Source: Actinomyces sp. Marseille-P3109 (lineage in GTDB: Bacteria > Actinomycetota > Actinomycetes > Actinomycetales > Actinomycetaceae). From it: a DNA stretch of 64,000 nt. The notes beneath the pieces were generated by a model. The model was not told the origin of the DNA. It made no database searches and saw only the letters and a program-made list of their open reading frames with translations. Position numbers and translations under genes: made by a program. Below are positions 53,792 through 62,158 of the stretch, one piece after another. The stretch lies in the NCBI RefSeq assembly GCF_900323545.1, contig NZ_OOHN01000008.1:1851144-1915143 (forward strand). Direction: 5' to 3'. How positions within the stretch are numbered: the stretch's first letter is position 1; every line of letters begins with the position of its first letter.

Positions 53792-54862
53792 TCAGAGCTC
53801 GACCGTCCGGTTCTCGCTCGCCGAGGTCAGGACCGCCTCGACGACGTCGAGCGTGGCCACGCCCTCGGCCATGGTGACGTGGCGCTGAGCCACGCCGCGC
53901 ACGGCGTCGCGGAAGCTCTCCTGCTCCAGGGCCAGCGGCTCGCGCTTGGGGATCGCGTAGCGGATGACGTCGCCCTCACTGACTCCCCGGAAGACGGCGA
54001 CCTGATCCCAGGTGGAGGCCACGGTGCCATTGGCGTGGAAGGTGAGGTCGCCGGTGAGGGTGTCGGCCACGAAGGCGCCCTTCTCCCCGGTGACGATCGT
54101 GATGCGCTCCTTGAAGGGGGTGAGCCAGTTGACCTGGTGGCTGACGACAATGCCGCCCTCGAGCAGGCCGGTGGCCACCATCATGTCCTCGGTCTGCCGG
54201 CCGGAGCGGTGCGTGACCTGCGCGGCCACGGAGGTGTAGCGGGCGCCGGCCACCCAGGCGGTCAGGTCGATGTCGTGGGTGGCCAGATCCTTGACGACGC
54301 CGACGTCGCTGATGCGGGCCGGGAAGGGGCCCTGGCGGCGGGTGAGGACCTGGTAGACCTCGCCGAGCTCACCGGCGTCGAGGCGCTCGCGCAGGGCCCG
54401 CAGGGCCGGGTTGCAGCGCTCCACGTAGCCGACGGCGCCCACGAGCCCGCGCTCGGCGAAGGCGGCGGCCACGCGGCGGCCCGCCGCGGCGTCGTGGGCG
54501 ATGGGCTTCTCCACCATGGTGTGGACGCCCGCCTCGGCCAGGGCCAGGGCCACGTCCTCGTGGTAGACGGTGGGGACGGCCACCATGGCGGCGTCGAGCC
54601 CGGCGTCGATGAGGGCGTGGACGTCGGGCAGGACCGGTAGATCCCCGGCCACGCCGAAGCGGTCGCCGCCGGGATCGGCCACGGCCACGAGCTCCATGCC
54701 CTCGGTGGCGCGGATGACCCGGGCGTGGTGGCGCCCCATGGAGCCCAGGCCGATGAGCCCCACGCGCAGGGGGTTGTCGGCCGTGCCCTTATCGGACAGG
54801 TAGTGGGCTCCGGGAAGGCCGGTCGTCGTGGCCAGGCCGTCGAGGGAAACGTTCTCGCACAT
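53792..54862 (-). CDS. Gfo/Idh/MocA oxidoreductase, WbpB/WlbA-like
   Basis: A 356-aa NAD-dependent enzyme, probably oxidising C3 of UDP-GlcNAc-uronic acid. VGLIGLGSMGRHHARVI is the Rossmann motif, VEKPIAHD carries the catalytic-type Lys, and GYVERCNPAL resembles the VERFNP stretch of WlbA/WbpB. VVKDLATHDIDL holds a further conserved His. It follows the aminotransferase by one base, as in wbp/wlb operons. The 25 residues before the Rossmann core are extra. Substrate assigned by context. Confidence 0.82.
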   Translation of the reverse strand: MCENVSLDGLATTTGLPGAHYLSDKGTADNPLRVGLIGLGSMGRHHARVIRATEGMELVAVADPGGDRFGVAGDLPVLPDVHALIDAGLDAAMVAVPTVYHEDVALALAEAGVHTMVEKPIAHDAAAGRRVAAAFAERGLVGAVGYVERCNPALRALRERLDAGELGEVYQVLTRRQGPFPARISDVGVVKDLATHDIDLTAWVAGARYTSVAAQVTHRSGRQTEDMMVATGLLEGGIVVSHQVNWLTPFKERITIVTGEKGAFVADTLTGDLTFHANGTVASTWDQVAVFRGVSEGDVIRYAIPKREPLALEQESFRDAVRGVAQRHVTMAEGVATLDVVEAVLTSASENRTVEL

Positions 54863-54863
54863 G

Positions 54864-55997
54864 TCAGGCGCCCGCCTTGACGGTAGCGGCCACGGCCTGG
54901 CCGATGCGCTCGAGGTCCGCCTCGCTCAGGGAGGGGTGGACCGGCAGGGACAGGCACTCGCGGGCGGCCTTCTCGGTTCCGGGCAGCTCGAGGCCCTCGG
55001 CGTAGCGTGCCAGGGAGGCCAGGCGATGGTTGGGGATCGGGTAGTAGACGCCGCTGCCAACCTGCCACTCCTCGCGCAGGGCGGCCTGGACGGCGTCGCG
55101 CTCGGCGGCCGAGGCCCCCTCCAGGCGGATCGTGTACTGGTGGTAGACGTGGGTGTACCCCTCCGGGACATGGGGGGTGACGACGCCGTCCACGCCCGCC
55201 AGCTCGGCGTTGAGGCGCGCGGCGTTGGCCTGGCGGGCGGCGGTCCAGTCGGCCAGCTTGCTCAGTTGCACGCGGCCGACGGCTGCGGCCACGTCCGTCA
55301 TGCGGTTGTTGAGGCCCACCAGCTCGTTGGCGTACTGCTGCTCCATGCCCTGGTTGCGGATGAGGCGGCAGCGGCGGGCCAGCTCGGCGTCGGGCGTCGT
55401 GATCATGCCGCCCTCGAGGCTGGTCATGTTCTTGGTGGGGTAGAAGGAGAAGGAGCCCCAGGCGCCGAAGGTGCCCACGGGCCTGCCGTCGATGGCGGCG
55501 CCGTGCGCCTGGGCGCAGTCCTCGAAGACGGCCAGGCCGTGGCGCTCGGCGATGGCGAGGATCTCGGGCATGTTGGCGGGCAGCCCGTAGAGGTGGACCA
55601 CCTCGATGGCCGCCGTGCGCTCGGTGATGGAGGCCTCGACACTGGCGGGGTCCAGGGCGAAGGTCACCGGGTCGATGTCGGCGAAGACCGGCACGGCACC
55701 GCTGATGGCCACCGAGTTTCCGGTGGCGGCGAAGGTGAAGGAGGGGACGATCACCTCCGGGGCGCCCCCGGCGCGTTCCCGGAGCTCGCTGGCCAGGGTG
55801 GCCACGTGCTGGGCCGAGGTACCGGAGTTGACGGCCACGCACTCGACGCCGTCGACCACCCGGGCGGAGAACTCCTCCTCGAAGGCCTTGACCTGGGGTC
55901 CCTGAACAACCATTCCGGAGGCCAGGACGGCGTCGACGGCGTCGCGCTCCTCCTGCCCGATGATCGGCTTGGCGGCGGGGATGAACTCGCGTGACAT
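54864..55997 (-). CDS. DegT/DnrJ/EryC1 aminotransferase, WbpE/WlbC-like
   Basis: A 377-aa PLP enzyme, likely adding the 3-amino group to the 3-keto-uronic acid made by the neighbouring oxidoreductase. NSGTSAQHVA and FEDCAQAHGA bind PLP, and Lys189 in SFSFYPTKNMTSLEGGM is the Schiff-base lysine. PIIGQEERDAVDAVLASGMVVQGP is the standard family start. Its stop and the next start are one base apart; its own ATG overlaps the acyltransferase stop (TGATG), so the three genes are tightly coupled. Confidence 0.9.
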   Translation of the reverse strand: MSREFIPAAKPIIGQEERDAVDAVLASGMVVQGPQVKAFEEEFSARVVDGVECVAVNSGTSAQHVATLASELRERAGGAPEVIVPSFTFAATGNSVAISGAVPVFADIDPVTFALDPASVEASITERTAAIEVVHLYGLPANMPEILAIAERHGLAVFEDCAQAHGAAIDGRPVGTFGAWGSFSFYPTKNMTSLEGGMITTPDAELARRCRLIRNQGMEQQYANELVGLNNRMTDVAAAVGRVQLSKLADWTAARQANAARLNAELAGVDGVVTPHVPEGYTHVYHQYTIRLEGASAAERDAVQAALREEWQVGSGVYYPIPNHRLASLARYAEGLELPGTEKAARECLSLPVHPSLSEADLERIGQAVAATVKAGA

Positions 55998-56620
55998 CAG
56001 TGGGTGACCTCTCGGATGGTGGTGTCGGACTCAGTGCCTGCTTCTTGGTACAGGGTCCCGGTGACGGGGCAGCGCCAGCGCCGGGCGCCGTCGGGACCGG
56101 TCTCGGCGGGAGTGAGCGGCTCGCCGGCACGCCCCACCCAGCCGATGCGGCGGGCGGGAACCCCGGCGACCAGGGCGTGAGCGGGCACATCCTTGGTGAC
56201 GACGGCGCCGGCGGCCACCGTGGCCCAGGCGCCCACGTGCACGGGGGCGACGCACACGGCGCGGGCCCCGATCGAGGCGCCCTCGTCAATGGTGACCCCC
56301 ACGGGCTCCCAGTCGGCGGCGGACTTGAGCGTGCCGTCGGGGTTGACGGCCCGGGGGAAGTGGTCGTTGGTCAGCGTGACCGCCGGACCGATGAAGACGC
56401 CGTCAGCCAGGCGGGCCGGCTCGTAGACGAGGGCGTAGTTCTGCACCTTGCAGCTGTCTCCCATGACCACGCCCTCACCGATGTAGGCGCCACGGCCCAC
56501 GATGCAGTCCCGGCCGAGGACGGCGTGCTCACGCACCTGGGCGAGGTGCCAGATGCTGGTGCCCTCGCCGAGCACAGCCTCCTCGGAGACGTCGGCTGAT
56601 GGGGCGATTCGGGTGGCCAC
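55997..56620 (-). CDS. Left-handed beta-helix acyltransferase, WbpD/WlbB-like
   Basis: A 207-aa N-acetyltransferase of the hexapeptide-repeat type: HLAQVREHAVLGRDCIVGRGAYIGEGVVMGD, NYALVYEPARLADGVFIGPAVTLTND and GASIGARAVCVAPVHVGAWATVAAGAVVTKDVPAHALVAGVPAR cover nearly the whole chain (shown here by start motifs HLAQVREHAVLG, PARLADGVFIGP and GARAVCVAP). It would acetylate the 3-amino group to give UDP-GlcNAc3NAc-uronic acid. GTG 56620 has AGGAG upstream; the open frame before it is not family-like. A C-terminal 30 residues (RRWRCPVTGTLYQEAG) resembles a small zinc-less tail. Confidence 0.86.
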   Translation of the reverse strand: MATRIAPSADVSEEAVLGEGTSIWHLAQVREHAVLGRDCIVGRGAYIGEGVVMGDSCKVQNYALVYEPARLADGVFIGPAVTLTNDHFPRAVNPDGTLKSAADWEPVGVTIDEGASIGARAVCVAPVHVGAWATVAAGAVVTKDVPAHALVAGVPARRIGWVGRAGEPLTPAETGPDGARRWRCPVTGTLYQEAGTESDTTIREVTH

Positions 56621-56874
56621 GGCAGCTCCTGTGCGGACGGCCCGAGCCGCCCTGACGATCGAGTGAGACCGGTCAACCTGGTGGTTGCCGGGGCCGTGCC
56701 ACTCCGGTCGCCGGGGCGGCGGCGGGCGCTGCACGACCGGCCCCATCCTAGGGGACGCGCCCGCTTCAGACGACGCCTGAGCTTGACCCGGACGAGACCT
56801 AACCCACCAACTCCCGCCGGCCCGGGATACCGCAAGCCGAACGGAGCCGCGTTGTCGCGTGCGAGAATGCAGAA

Positions 56875-57591
56875 GTGACTACCTCCAACGCGACACGGGC
56901 CGACGAGTCCGCCCCGGTGCCTCAGATCACCGACACCTGGCTCGTCATTCCCCTGTACAACGAGGCGACCGTCGTCCGTGAGGTCGTCTCCCAGGCCCGC
57001 GAGATCTTCCCCTACGTCGTCGTCGTCGACGACGGCTCCAAGGACGACTCGGCCCGTGAGGCGGCCGCCGCGGGAGCCGTCGTCGTGCGTCACCCGATCA
57101 ACCTCGGCCAGGGCGCGGCGCTGCAGACGGGCTTCTCCTACGTCCTGGAGAAGACGAACGCCGACTACGTCGTCACCTTCGACGCCGATGGCCAGCACTC
57201 CGCGACCGACGCCGCGGCCATGGTCGCCGCGGCGCGCGAGGAGAGGCTCGCCGTCGTTCTCGGATCGCGTTTCCTGGAGGGCCCCTCCCCGGTGGGATGG
57301 CTCAAGCGGCTCGTCCTGCGCACGGCGGCGGCGGTCAGCTCACACACGTCCGGCATGCGTCTGACCGACGCCCACAACGGTCTGAGGGTCATCCGCCGCG
57401 ACGTCCTGGCACGCCTGGACCTCAAGCAGAACCGGATGGCGCACGCCAGCGAGATCATCCGCCAGATCGGCGCCACCGGGCTGCCCTGGCGGGAGTTCCC
57501 GGTGCACATCGTCTACACGGAGTACTCCCGCTCCAAGGGCCAGTCCCTGTGGAACTCGGTCAACATCCTGGTCGACCTGCTCTTCTCCTGA
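56875..57591 (+). CDS. GT2, polyprenyl-phosphate sugar synthase type (GacI-like)
   Basis: A 238-aa GT-A enzyme: LVIPLYNEATVVREVV, VVVVDDGSKDDSAREA, FDADGQHSATD and TDAHNGLRVIRRDVL match polyprenyl-phosphate sugar synthases. No membrane helices, as in short GacI/DPM1 forms. The DUF2304 gene starts 38 bp later. GTG 56875 has no ribosome-binding site; GAGAAT six bases upstream may be a degenerate -10 box. Confidence 0.85.
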   Translation: MTTSNATRADESAPVPQITDTWLVIPLYNEATVVREVVSQAREIFPYVVVVDDGSKDDSAREAAAAGAVVVRHPINLGQGAALQTGFSYVLEKTNADYVVTFDADGQHSATDAAAMVAAAREERLAVVLGSRFLEGPSPVGWLKRLVLRTAAAVSSHTSGMRLTDAHNGLRVIRRDVLARLDLKQNRMAHASEIIRQIGATGLPWREFPVHIVYTEYSRSKGQSLWNSVNILVDLLFS

Positions 57592-57629
57592 GCACTCCCT
57601 CCCGAGCCCGGTACGGAAGGCACAGAGCC

Positions 57630-58055
57630 ATGATTCTTCAGATCGCCACCCAGATCGCCCCGACGACGAACCGTCAGTTCCTCATTCAGGCCGTCCTCAT
57701 CCTGGCCGTGGCGGCCGTGGGCTGGATGATGCTGCGCACCCCGGCCGGGGCCCGTCATCAGGCCGGCCGCCGGCTGGCGACCCTGGCCTTCGTGGCCTTC
57801 GCCATCGTCGCGATCGTCTTCCCCTCGGTCTTGACCGGCATCGCCCACATGGTAGGGGTCGGTCGTGGCACGGACCTGCTGCTGTACGCCCTGGTCATCG
57901 CCTTCCTGGCGCAGATCCTGTCCTCCTTCCGGCGCAATGGCGCACGCGAGCGGCAGATCACGCACCTGGCGCGGCGCATCGCCTTGGACGACGCTCCCGA
58001 GCCGCCCGCCGCGGCCAGGCTCACCCCGAGGAGCAGGGAGCCTCAGCCTCAATGA
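57630..58055 (+). CDS. DUF2304 small membrane protein (GacJ-like)
   Basis: A 141-aa protein with three hydrophobic segments (FLIQAVLILAVAAVGWMML, LATLAFVAFAIVAIVFPSVL, LLLYALVIAFLAQIL) and a charged tail. Same pairing with a GT2 enzyme as at 7.4-8.5 kb. ATG 57630 is the first start after the GT2 stop, with GGAAGG 10 nt upstream; the longer frame overlaps the GT2 gene and is not real. Confidence 0.8.
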   Translation: MILQIATQIAPTTNRQFLIQAVLILAVAAVGWMMLRTPAGARHQAGRRLATLAFVAFAIVAIVFPSVLTGIAHMVGVGRGTDLLLYALVIAFLAQILSSFRRNGARERQITHLARRIALDDAPEPPAAARLTPRSREPQPQ

Positions 58056-58079
58056 GCCGCTTCCGCCTCGGCGTCGGGC

Positions 58080-59132
58080 TCAGTGCCGGGAGGCGCGCAC
58101 CTCGAGCTCCTCGCGCAGGCGCAGCCCGCCGCAGAGCGCCCAGCGCACCGGTGCCTGCCACGGGGCGTCGTAGACCCCGGAGAGGTAGTGGCGGGCCGAG
58201 GCGTGGTGGGCCCGGATCATCTTCTCGGGGCGGGCCTTCCAGCTGGCCCCCTGCTCATGGATGACGACGGAGTCGTAGACCTGCACATTCAGCCAGCCGG
58301 CCCTCCCGACCCGCTCCCCCAGGTCCACGTCCTCGAAGAACATGAAGTAGTCGTCGTCGAATCCACCCAGGCGTCTCCAGGCGGCCGCCGGTAGCAGCAG
58401 GCACGCCCCGGAGAGCCATCCCACTGTCCGCGACCCGCCCGAGCCGCCCTGAGCGGCGGTGTGGTAGGCCGCGGAGAAGGGGTTGGACGGCCAGACCTTG
58501 CCCAGGACGGCATGGCCGGCACCCTTGACCAGGGAGGGCAGGGCCCGCCCGGAGGGGTAGACGGTGCCGTTGGTGTTGAGCAGGAGCGGCCCCAGGCACC
58601 CGGCGGCCGGGTTGGCCAGGCCCGCGTCGATGAGGACGTCGAGGCTGCCCGGCTTCCAGACGAGGTCGGGGTTGGCCACCACGACCCAGTCCTCCTGAAG
58701 GTCGGCGGCCGCCAGATTGGCACCGGCCCCGTAGCCGAGGTTGTCTCCGTTGCCGACGACGCGGGCCCCGTGGCGCCGGGCGGCGGCGGTGACGACGTCG
58801 TGCTCGGTCCCGTTGTCCGCGATGACGACGACGAGCCGGCGCGACGTGGCCGTGGCCAGGGAGGCCAGGAAGCGATCGAGCTCCTCGCCGGGATTGAAGG
58901 CCACGGTGACGACTCGCACGCTCTGCTCATCGGGCGCGCCGGGAGCCGAGACGCCGGCAGAGCCCAGGTCCGCCTGACTGTCCGATTGGCTGATTCCACC
59001 AACCTCGGTTCCAGATGTCCCCACCTCGCAGGGGGCACCGGGCTGGGCGCCGGAGGGGCTCTCTACCGGATCCACGGAGCCCGCGTGGGCACTCGGGACA
59101 CTGGCTGGCGTAGGTTCCACAACATTGGTCAC
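58080..59132 (-). CDS. wbbL: GlcNAc-PP-polyprenol rhamnosyltransferase (WbbL-like)
   Basis: A 350-aa GT2 enzyme that resembles mycobacterial WbbL, which adds L-rhamnose from dTDP-rhamnose to GlcNAc-PP-polyprenol to make the linkage unit of a wall glycan. NLGYGAGAN, VVANPDLVWKPGSLDVLIDA, YPSGRALPSLVKGAGHAVLG, WPSNPFSAAYHT and FFEDVDLGERVGRAGWL parallel WbbL closely. Residues 1-70 are a disordered Ser/Gly/Ala-rich extension. GTG 59132 is preceded at six bases by TAGGCT (leaderless). Divergent from an LCP ligase gene, fitting a role in wall glycan assembly. Confidence 0.87.
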   Translation of the reverse strand: MTNVVEPTPASVPSAHAGSVDPVESPSGAQPGAPCEVGTSGTEVGGISQSDSQADLGSAGVSAPGAPDEQSVRVVTVAFNPGEELDRFLASLATATSRRLVVVIADNGTEHDVVTAAARRHGARVVGNGDNLGYGAGANLAAADLQEDWVVVANPDLVWKPGSLDVLIDAGLANPAAGCLGPLLLNTNGTVYPSGRALPSLVKGAGHAVLGKVWPSNPFSAAYHTAAQGGSGGSRTVGWLSGACLLLPAAAWRRLGGFDDDYFMFFEDVDLGERVGRAGWLNVQVYDSVVIHEQGASWKARPEKMIRAHHASARHYLSGVYDAPWQAPVRWALCGGLRLREELEVRASRH

Positions 59133-59138
59133 GGAAAG

Positions 59139-59144
59139 AGCCTA
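59139..59144 (-). promoter_or_regulatory. -10 box (TAGGCT) of leaderless wbbL
   Basis: Reverse-strand TAGGCT ends six bases before GTG 59132. Confidence 0.5.
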
Positions 59145-59238
59145 GCGCTGTGACCCACGTGAGAGGCCTCACCCCTCTCAGGGTGAATCTCATGCAATAC
59201 GTGTAGGAAGCCCCATATGGATCTCCTCAATGATTCCC

Positions 59239-59244
59239 TATCAT
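59239..59244 (+). promoter_or_regulatory. -10 box (TATCAT) of leaderless LCP gene
   Basis: TATCAT ends seven bases before GTG 59252; no ribosome-binding site lies in between. Confidence 0.48.
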
Positions 59245-59251
59245 CGTCTCC

Positions 59252-60517
59252 GTGCCTCAGTTCAGTAAGCCGCGCGCGCGGCACTCCTCCAAAGAACTCG
59301 GACGCCGCCTGCTTCGTCGGGCGGCGCTCAGCGTCCTCGCGGTAGTGCTCTTCGTCGTCTCCGGCGCAGGCTTCGCCTGGCACAACATCCAGTCCCGAGT
59401 GGCCTGGTTCAACGTCGACAGCATCCTCTCCGAGGACGACCGCCCCGGGACGAAGCCGCCGGACAGCTACGACGGCCGAGCCGTCAACCTGCTGGTGCTG
59501 GGCACAGACTCCCGCTCCGGGGACAACAACGTGGACGGCTCGGAAGGCAGCGACGAGGTCTCCGTGGCCCGCTCGGACACGGCGCTGGTCATGCACATCT
59601 CCGCCGACCGCAAGCGCGTCGACGCCGTCTCCATCCCCCGCGACACGCTGGTGGACATCCCCGAGTGCAAGAGCCTTGACGGTGAGACCACCGGCGCTGA
59701 GGAGGACGGCCAGTTCAACTCCGCCTTCGCCAACGGTGCCGGTACCGGCAACGACAAGAAGGCCGTCGCCTCCGGAGCCACCTGCACCCTCAAGACAGTG
59801 GAGAAGATGACGGGTATCCGTATCGACGACTTCGTCGTCGTCGACTTCAACGGCCTGTCCAAGGTGGTCGACTCCCTGGGAGGAGTGAACGTGCACGTCG
59901 ACGAGGCCATCGACGACTCCGACTACACCGGGCTGACGCTCGACGAGGGCTGCCAGAAGCTGGATGGACAGACCGCCCTGCAGTATGCCCGCGTCCGCCA
60001 CGGCGTCGGCGACGGCTCGGACATCTCCCGTATCTCCCGCCAGCAGAAGCTCATGAACGCCATGGCCAGCAAGGCCCTGTCCTCCAACGTGCTCACTAAG
60101 TCCGGCTTCCTGACCAGTACCCTGGAGACGCTGACCACCTCGGAGCACATCGGCCAGATCGGCAACCTGTCGGGCCTGGCCTACTCCATCCAGGGCGTCG
60201 GCATGGACAAGATCAACTTCATCACCATGCCGAACGAGGCGGCGGACGACGAGAACCGGGTGGTCCCCAGCGAGAACGCCAAGAAGGTCTGGACCGCTCT
60301 CAAGGAGGACAAGCCCGTCCCGGCCGAGGCCGCAGCACCGGCGACGACGGATGTGGACGCCGCCGCGGACGACCAGGCCGCTTCGGAGGAAGGGGCCGCC
60401 GAGCCCACTGAGGCGGAGGCGGCCGCGACGCCGGCTCCGCAGACGCAGGCTCCGCAGACGGGCTCCTCCTCTCAGCAGCCCACCGCGAAGCCAAGCGCCC
60501 AGACGTGCCCCGCCTGA
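59252..60517 (+). CDS. LytR-CpsA-Psr (LCP) family glycan ligase, first
   Basis: A 421-aa membrane-anchored extracytoplasmic enzyme that transfers lipid-linked glycans to the wall or, in Actinomyces oris (LcpA), to a surface protein. One membrane anchor (LSVLAVVLFVVSGAGFAW) is followed by the LCP core at about residues 70-300: LLVLGTDSR, RSDTALVMHIS, VSIPRDTLVDIPE, INDDFVVVDFNGLSKVVDSLGGV-type segment (read here as VDFNGLSKVVDSLGGV) and LQYARVRHG. The last 80 residues are Ala/Pro/Glu/Thr-rich and disordered. It starts 15 nt after the previous promoter box and 15 nt precede the next LCP gene's own reading frame start (60533). Confidence 0.93.
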   Translation: MPQFSKPRARHSSKELGRRLLRRAALSVLAVVLFVVSGAGFAWHNIQSRVAWFNVDSILSEDDRPGTKPPDSYDGRAVNLLVLGTDSRSGDNNVDGSEGSDEVSVARSDTALVMHISADRKRVDAVSIPRDTLVDIPECKSLDGETTGAEEDGQFNSAFANGAGTGNDKKAVASGATCTLKTVEKMTGIRIDDFVVVDFNGLSKVVDSLGGVNVHVDEAIDDSDYTGLTLDEGCQKLDGQTALQYARVRHGVGDGSDISRISRQQKLMNAMASKALSSNVLTKSGFLTSTLETLTTSEHIGQIGNLSGLAYSIQGVGMDKINFITMPNEAADDENRVVPSENAKKVWTALKEDKPVPAEAAAPATTDVDAAADDQAASEEGAAEPTEAEAAATPAPQTQAPQTGSSSQQPTAKPSAQTCPA

Positions 60518-60532
60518 GGCAGGATCCTAGGC

Positions 60533-62073
60533 GTGACTCCGACAGACGACTCGCTCCCGCCCTCGATCACCCCCGGCTCCGGTCGGGGAAAACCTCCGCG
60601 TCGGCAGCGTCCCATCGACGCGGTCAACCAGCGCAGCCGCGAACGCAGCGAGGCCCCCTCTGGCGAGGCCGGCAACGACCCCGCCGGCGGCTCCCCGCGC
60701 CGCCCATCCCCACCGGGCCCCGGGCCGTCGTCGGCCCCAGCCCGCCGGCCTGAGCGGCACTCGGTGCGGCCCCAGCCCGCCGGCCTGAGCGGCACTCGGT
60801 GCTGGGTCATCAGGACGGCACCGATGAACGGTCCTCTCAGCGGGCCTCGCAGCAGGCCCAGCAGCCGCCCTCCGTCCAGCCGCGCAGAGCCTCAGCCGCT
60901 CCCCGCAACGGCAGTCACGCTCGAGCCGGGTCAAGCGCGGTGCCCCTGGGATCGGAGGCCGACGGGCGGAGCGCCACGGCCGAGCCTGAGCGCACCCGGG
61001 CGATGCCCGCTCGGCGCGGAACCTATCCCGTGAGCGCCCAGGGTCTCCAGTCCCCGGAGGAGCCGGTGCCGGGCGGGCCTGCGCTCGAGCCCGAGCCGCC
61101 CCGCAAGACGAAACGTCCCCGGCCGCCCTGGCGCCGGATCCTGCGCTGGACGGTCATCGTCATCGTCATCGTCCTGGCGCTCATCGCCGCCCGGGTCGCC
61201 TGGCTGTGGAACGACGTCTCCTCCCAGCTCCACCGCGTCGACGCCCTGTCCGGGGCGGCAGACACGCCGGGCGAGACCTGGCTCATCGTCGGGTCGGACG
61301 CACGTGGCGGTGTGATCCAGGACGACACCGAGGGTGCCCGCGCCGACTCAGTCATGCTGCTGCACAAGGCGGAGAACGGGCAGACGAGCCTGATCTCTCT
61401 GCCGCGCGACACCTTCGTGGACATCCCCGAGTACGGGGAGAACAAGATCAATGCGGCCTACTCCTTCGGCGGCCCCAAGCTGTTGGTCCAGACCGTCGAG
61501 AAGCTCTCCGGCCTGACGGTGGACCACTACGTGGAGGTCGGCATGACCGGCGTCTCGCAGATGGTCGACGCCGTCGGCGGGGTCGACGTATGCCTGGACT
61601 ACGACGTCGCCGACGAGGACTCGGGGCTGGTCTGGGACACCTCCCAGGGCAAGTGCCAGACGGTGGACGGGACGAAGGCACTGGCCTACTCCCGGATGCG
61701 CAAGTCGGACCCGACCGGTGACGTCGGGCGCGGTCTGCGCCAGCGCGCCGTGATCTCCGCAGTGGTCTCCAAAGCGGCCTCACCGACCACCGTCATCTCC
61801 TTCTCCCGTCAGGACGCGCTGGTCGACGCCGGTACGAACGCTCTCACGGTGGATGAGAACGCTGGCACCATGAGCATCGCCAGGATGGTGCTGGCCTTCC
61901 GCTCGGCCTCCGGCGACAGCCTGACCGGCGCCCCGCCCATCGAGGACACGGCCTACTCCCCCGAGGACGCCGACATCGGCGAGACGGTGCTGCTGCAGGA
62001 CACGACCGCGCCCGACTTCTTCTCCAAGCTGCGCGACGGGAAACTGACAGCAGCCGACTTCAACCAGTCCTGA
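60533..62073 (+). CDS. Second LCP family ligase, N-terminus broken by a 35-bp duplication
   Basis: The LCP core is intact in the frame that can start at GTG 60799 (424 aa): basic cytoplasmic part, one membrane helix (WTVIVIVIVLALIAARVAWLW), WLIVGSDARGG, RADSVMLLHK, ISLPRDTFVDIPEYGENKINAAY and LAYSRMRK. A natural-looking N-terminus (TPTDDSLPPSITPGSGRG) with an AGGA site opens at GTG 60533 in another frame. A perfect 35-bp tandem duplication at 60732-60801 shifts the frame; with one copy the two join into one continuous protein of about 501 aa. So the copy here makes either a truncated 166-aa peptide or an LCP protein from the internal start. The duplication is real variation or an assembly error; it is not a clean pseudogene. 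Confidence 0.82.
60732..60801 (+). repeat. Perfect 35-bp tandem duplication
   Basis: 60732-60766 is repeated exactly at 60767-60801 (unit begins CGGCCCCAGCCCGCCGGCC). Thirty-five is not a multiple of three, so each unit gained or lost changes the reading frame of the LCP gene. Confidence 0.95.
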
Positions 62074-62097
62074 CGCCGAACACACCGAATACGAACA

Positions 62098-62139
62098 TGT
62101 GCGGGCCGGTTCCCCCGGGAAGGGGGACCGGCCCGCACA
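62098..62139. terminator. Bidirectional terminator between LCP and galE
   Basis: An 18-bp GC-rich stem (62098-62116 with one bulged T, and 62122-62139) with a 5-nt loop lies between two convergent genes, 24 nt after one stop and 20 nt before the other. TTTT follows on the forward strand at 62146. Confidence 0.85.
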
Positions 62140-62158
62140 CAGTGGTTTTCAGGACCGC

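Noticed and set aside
54262..56289. Reverse-strand frame of 675 codons across the WbpB/E/D-like genes
   Set aside because: Out of frame with three enzymes that carry intact signature motifs.
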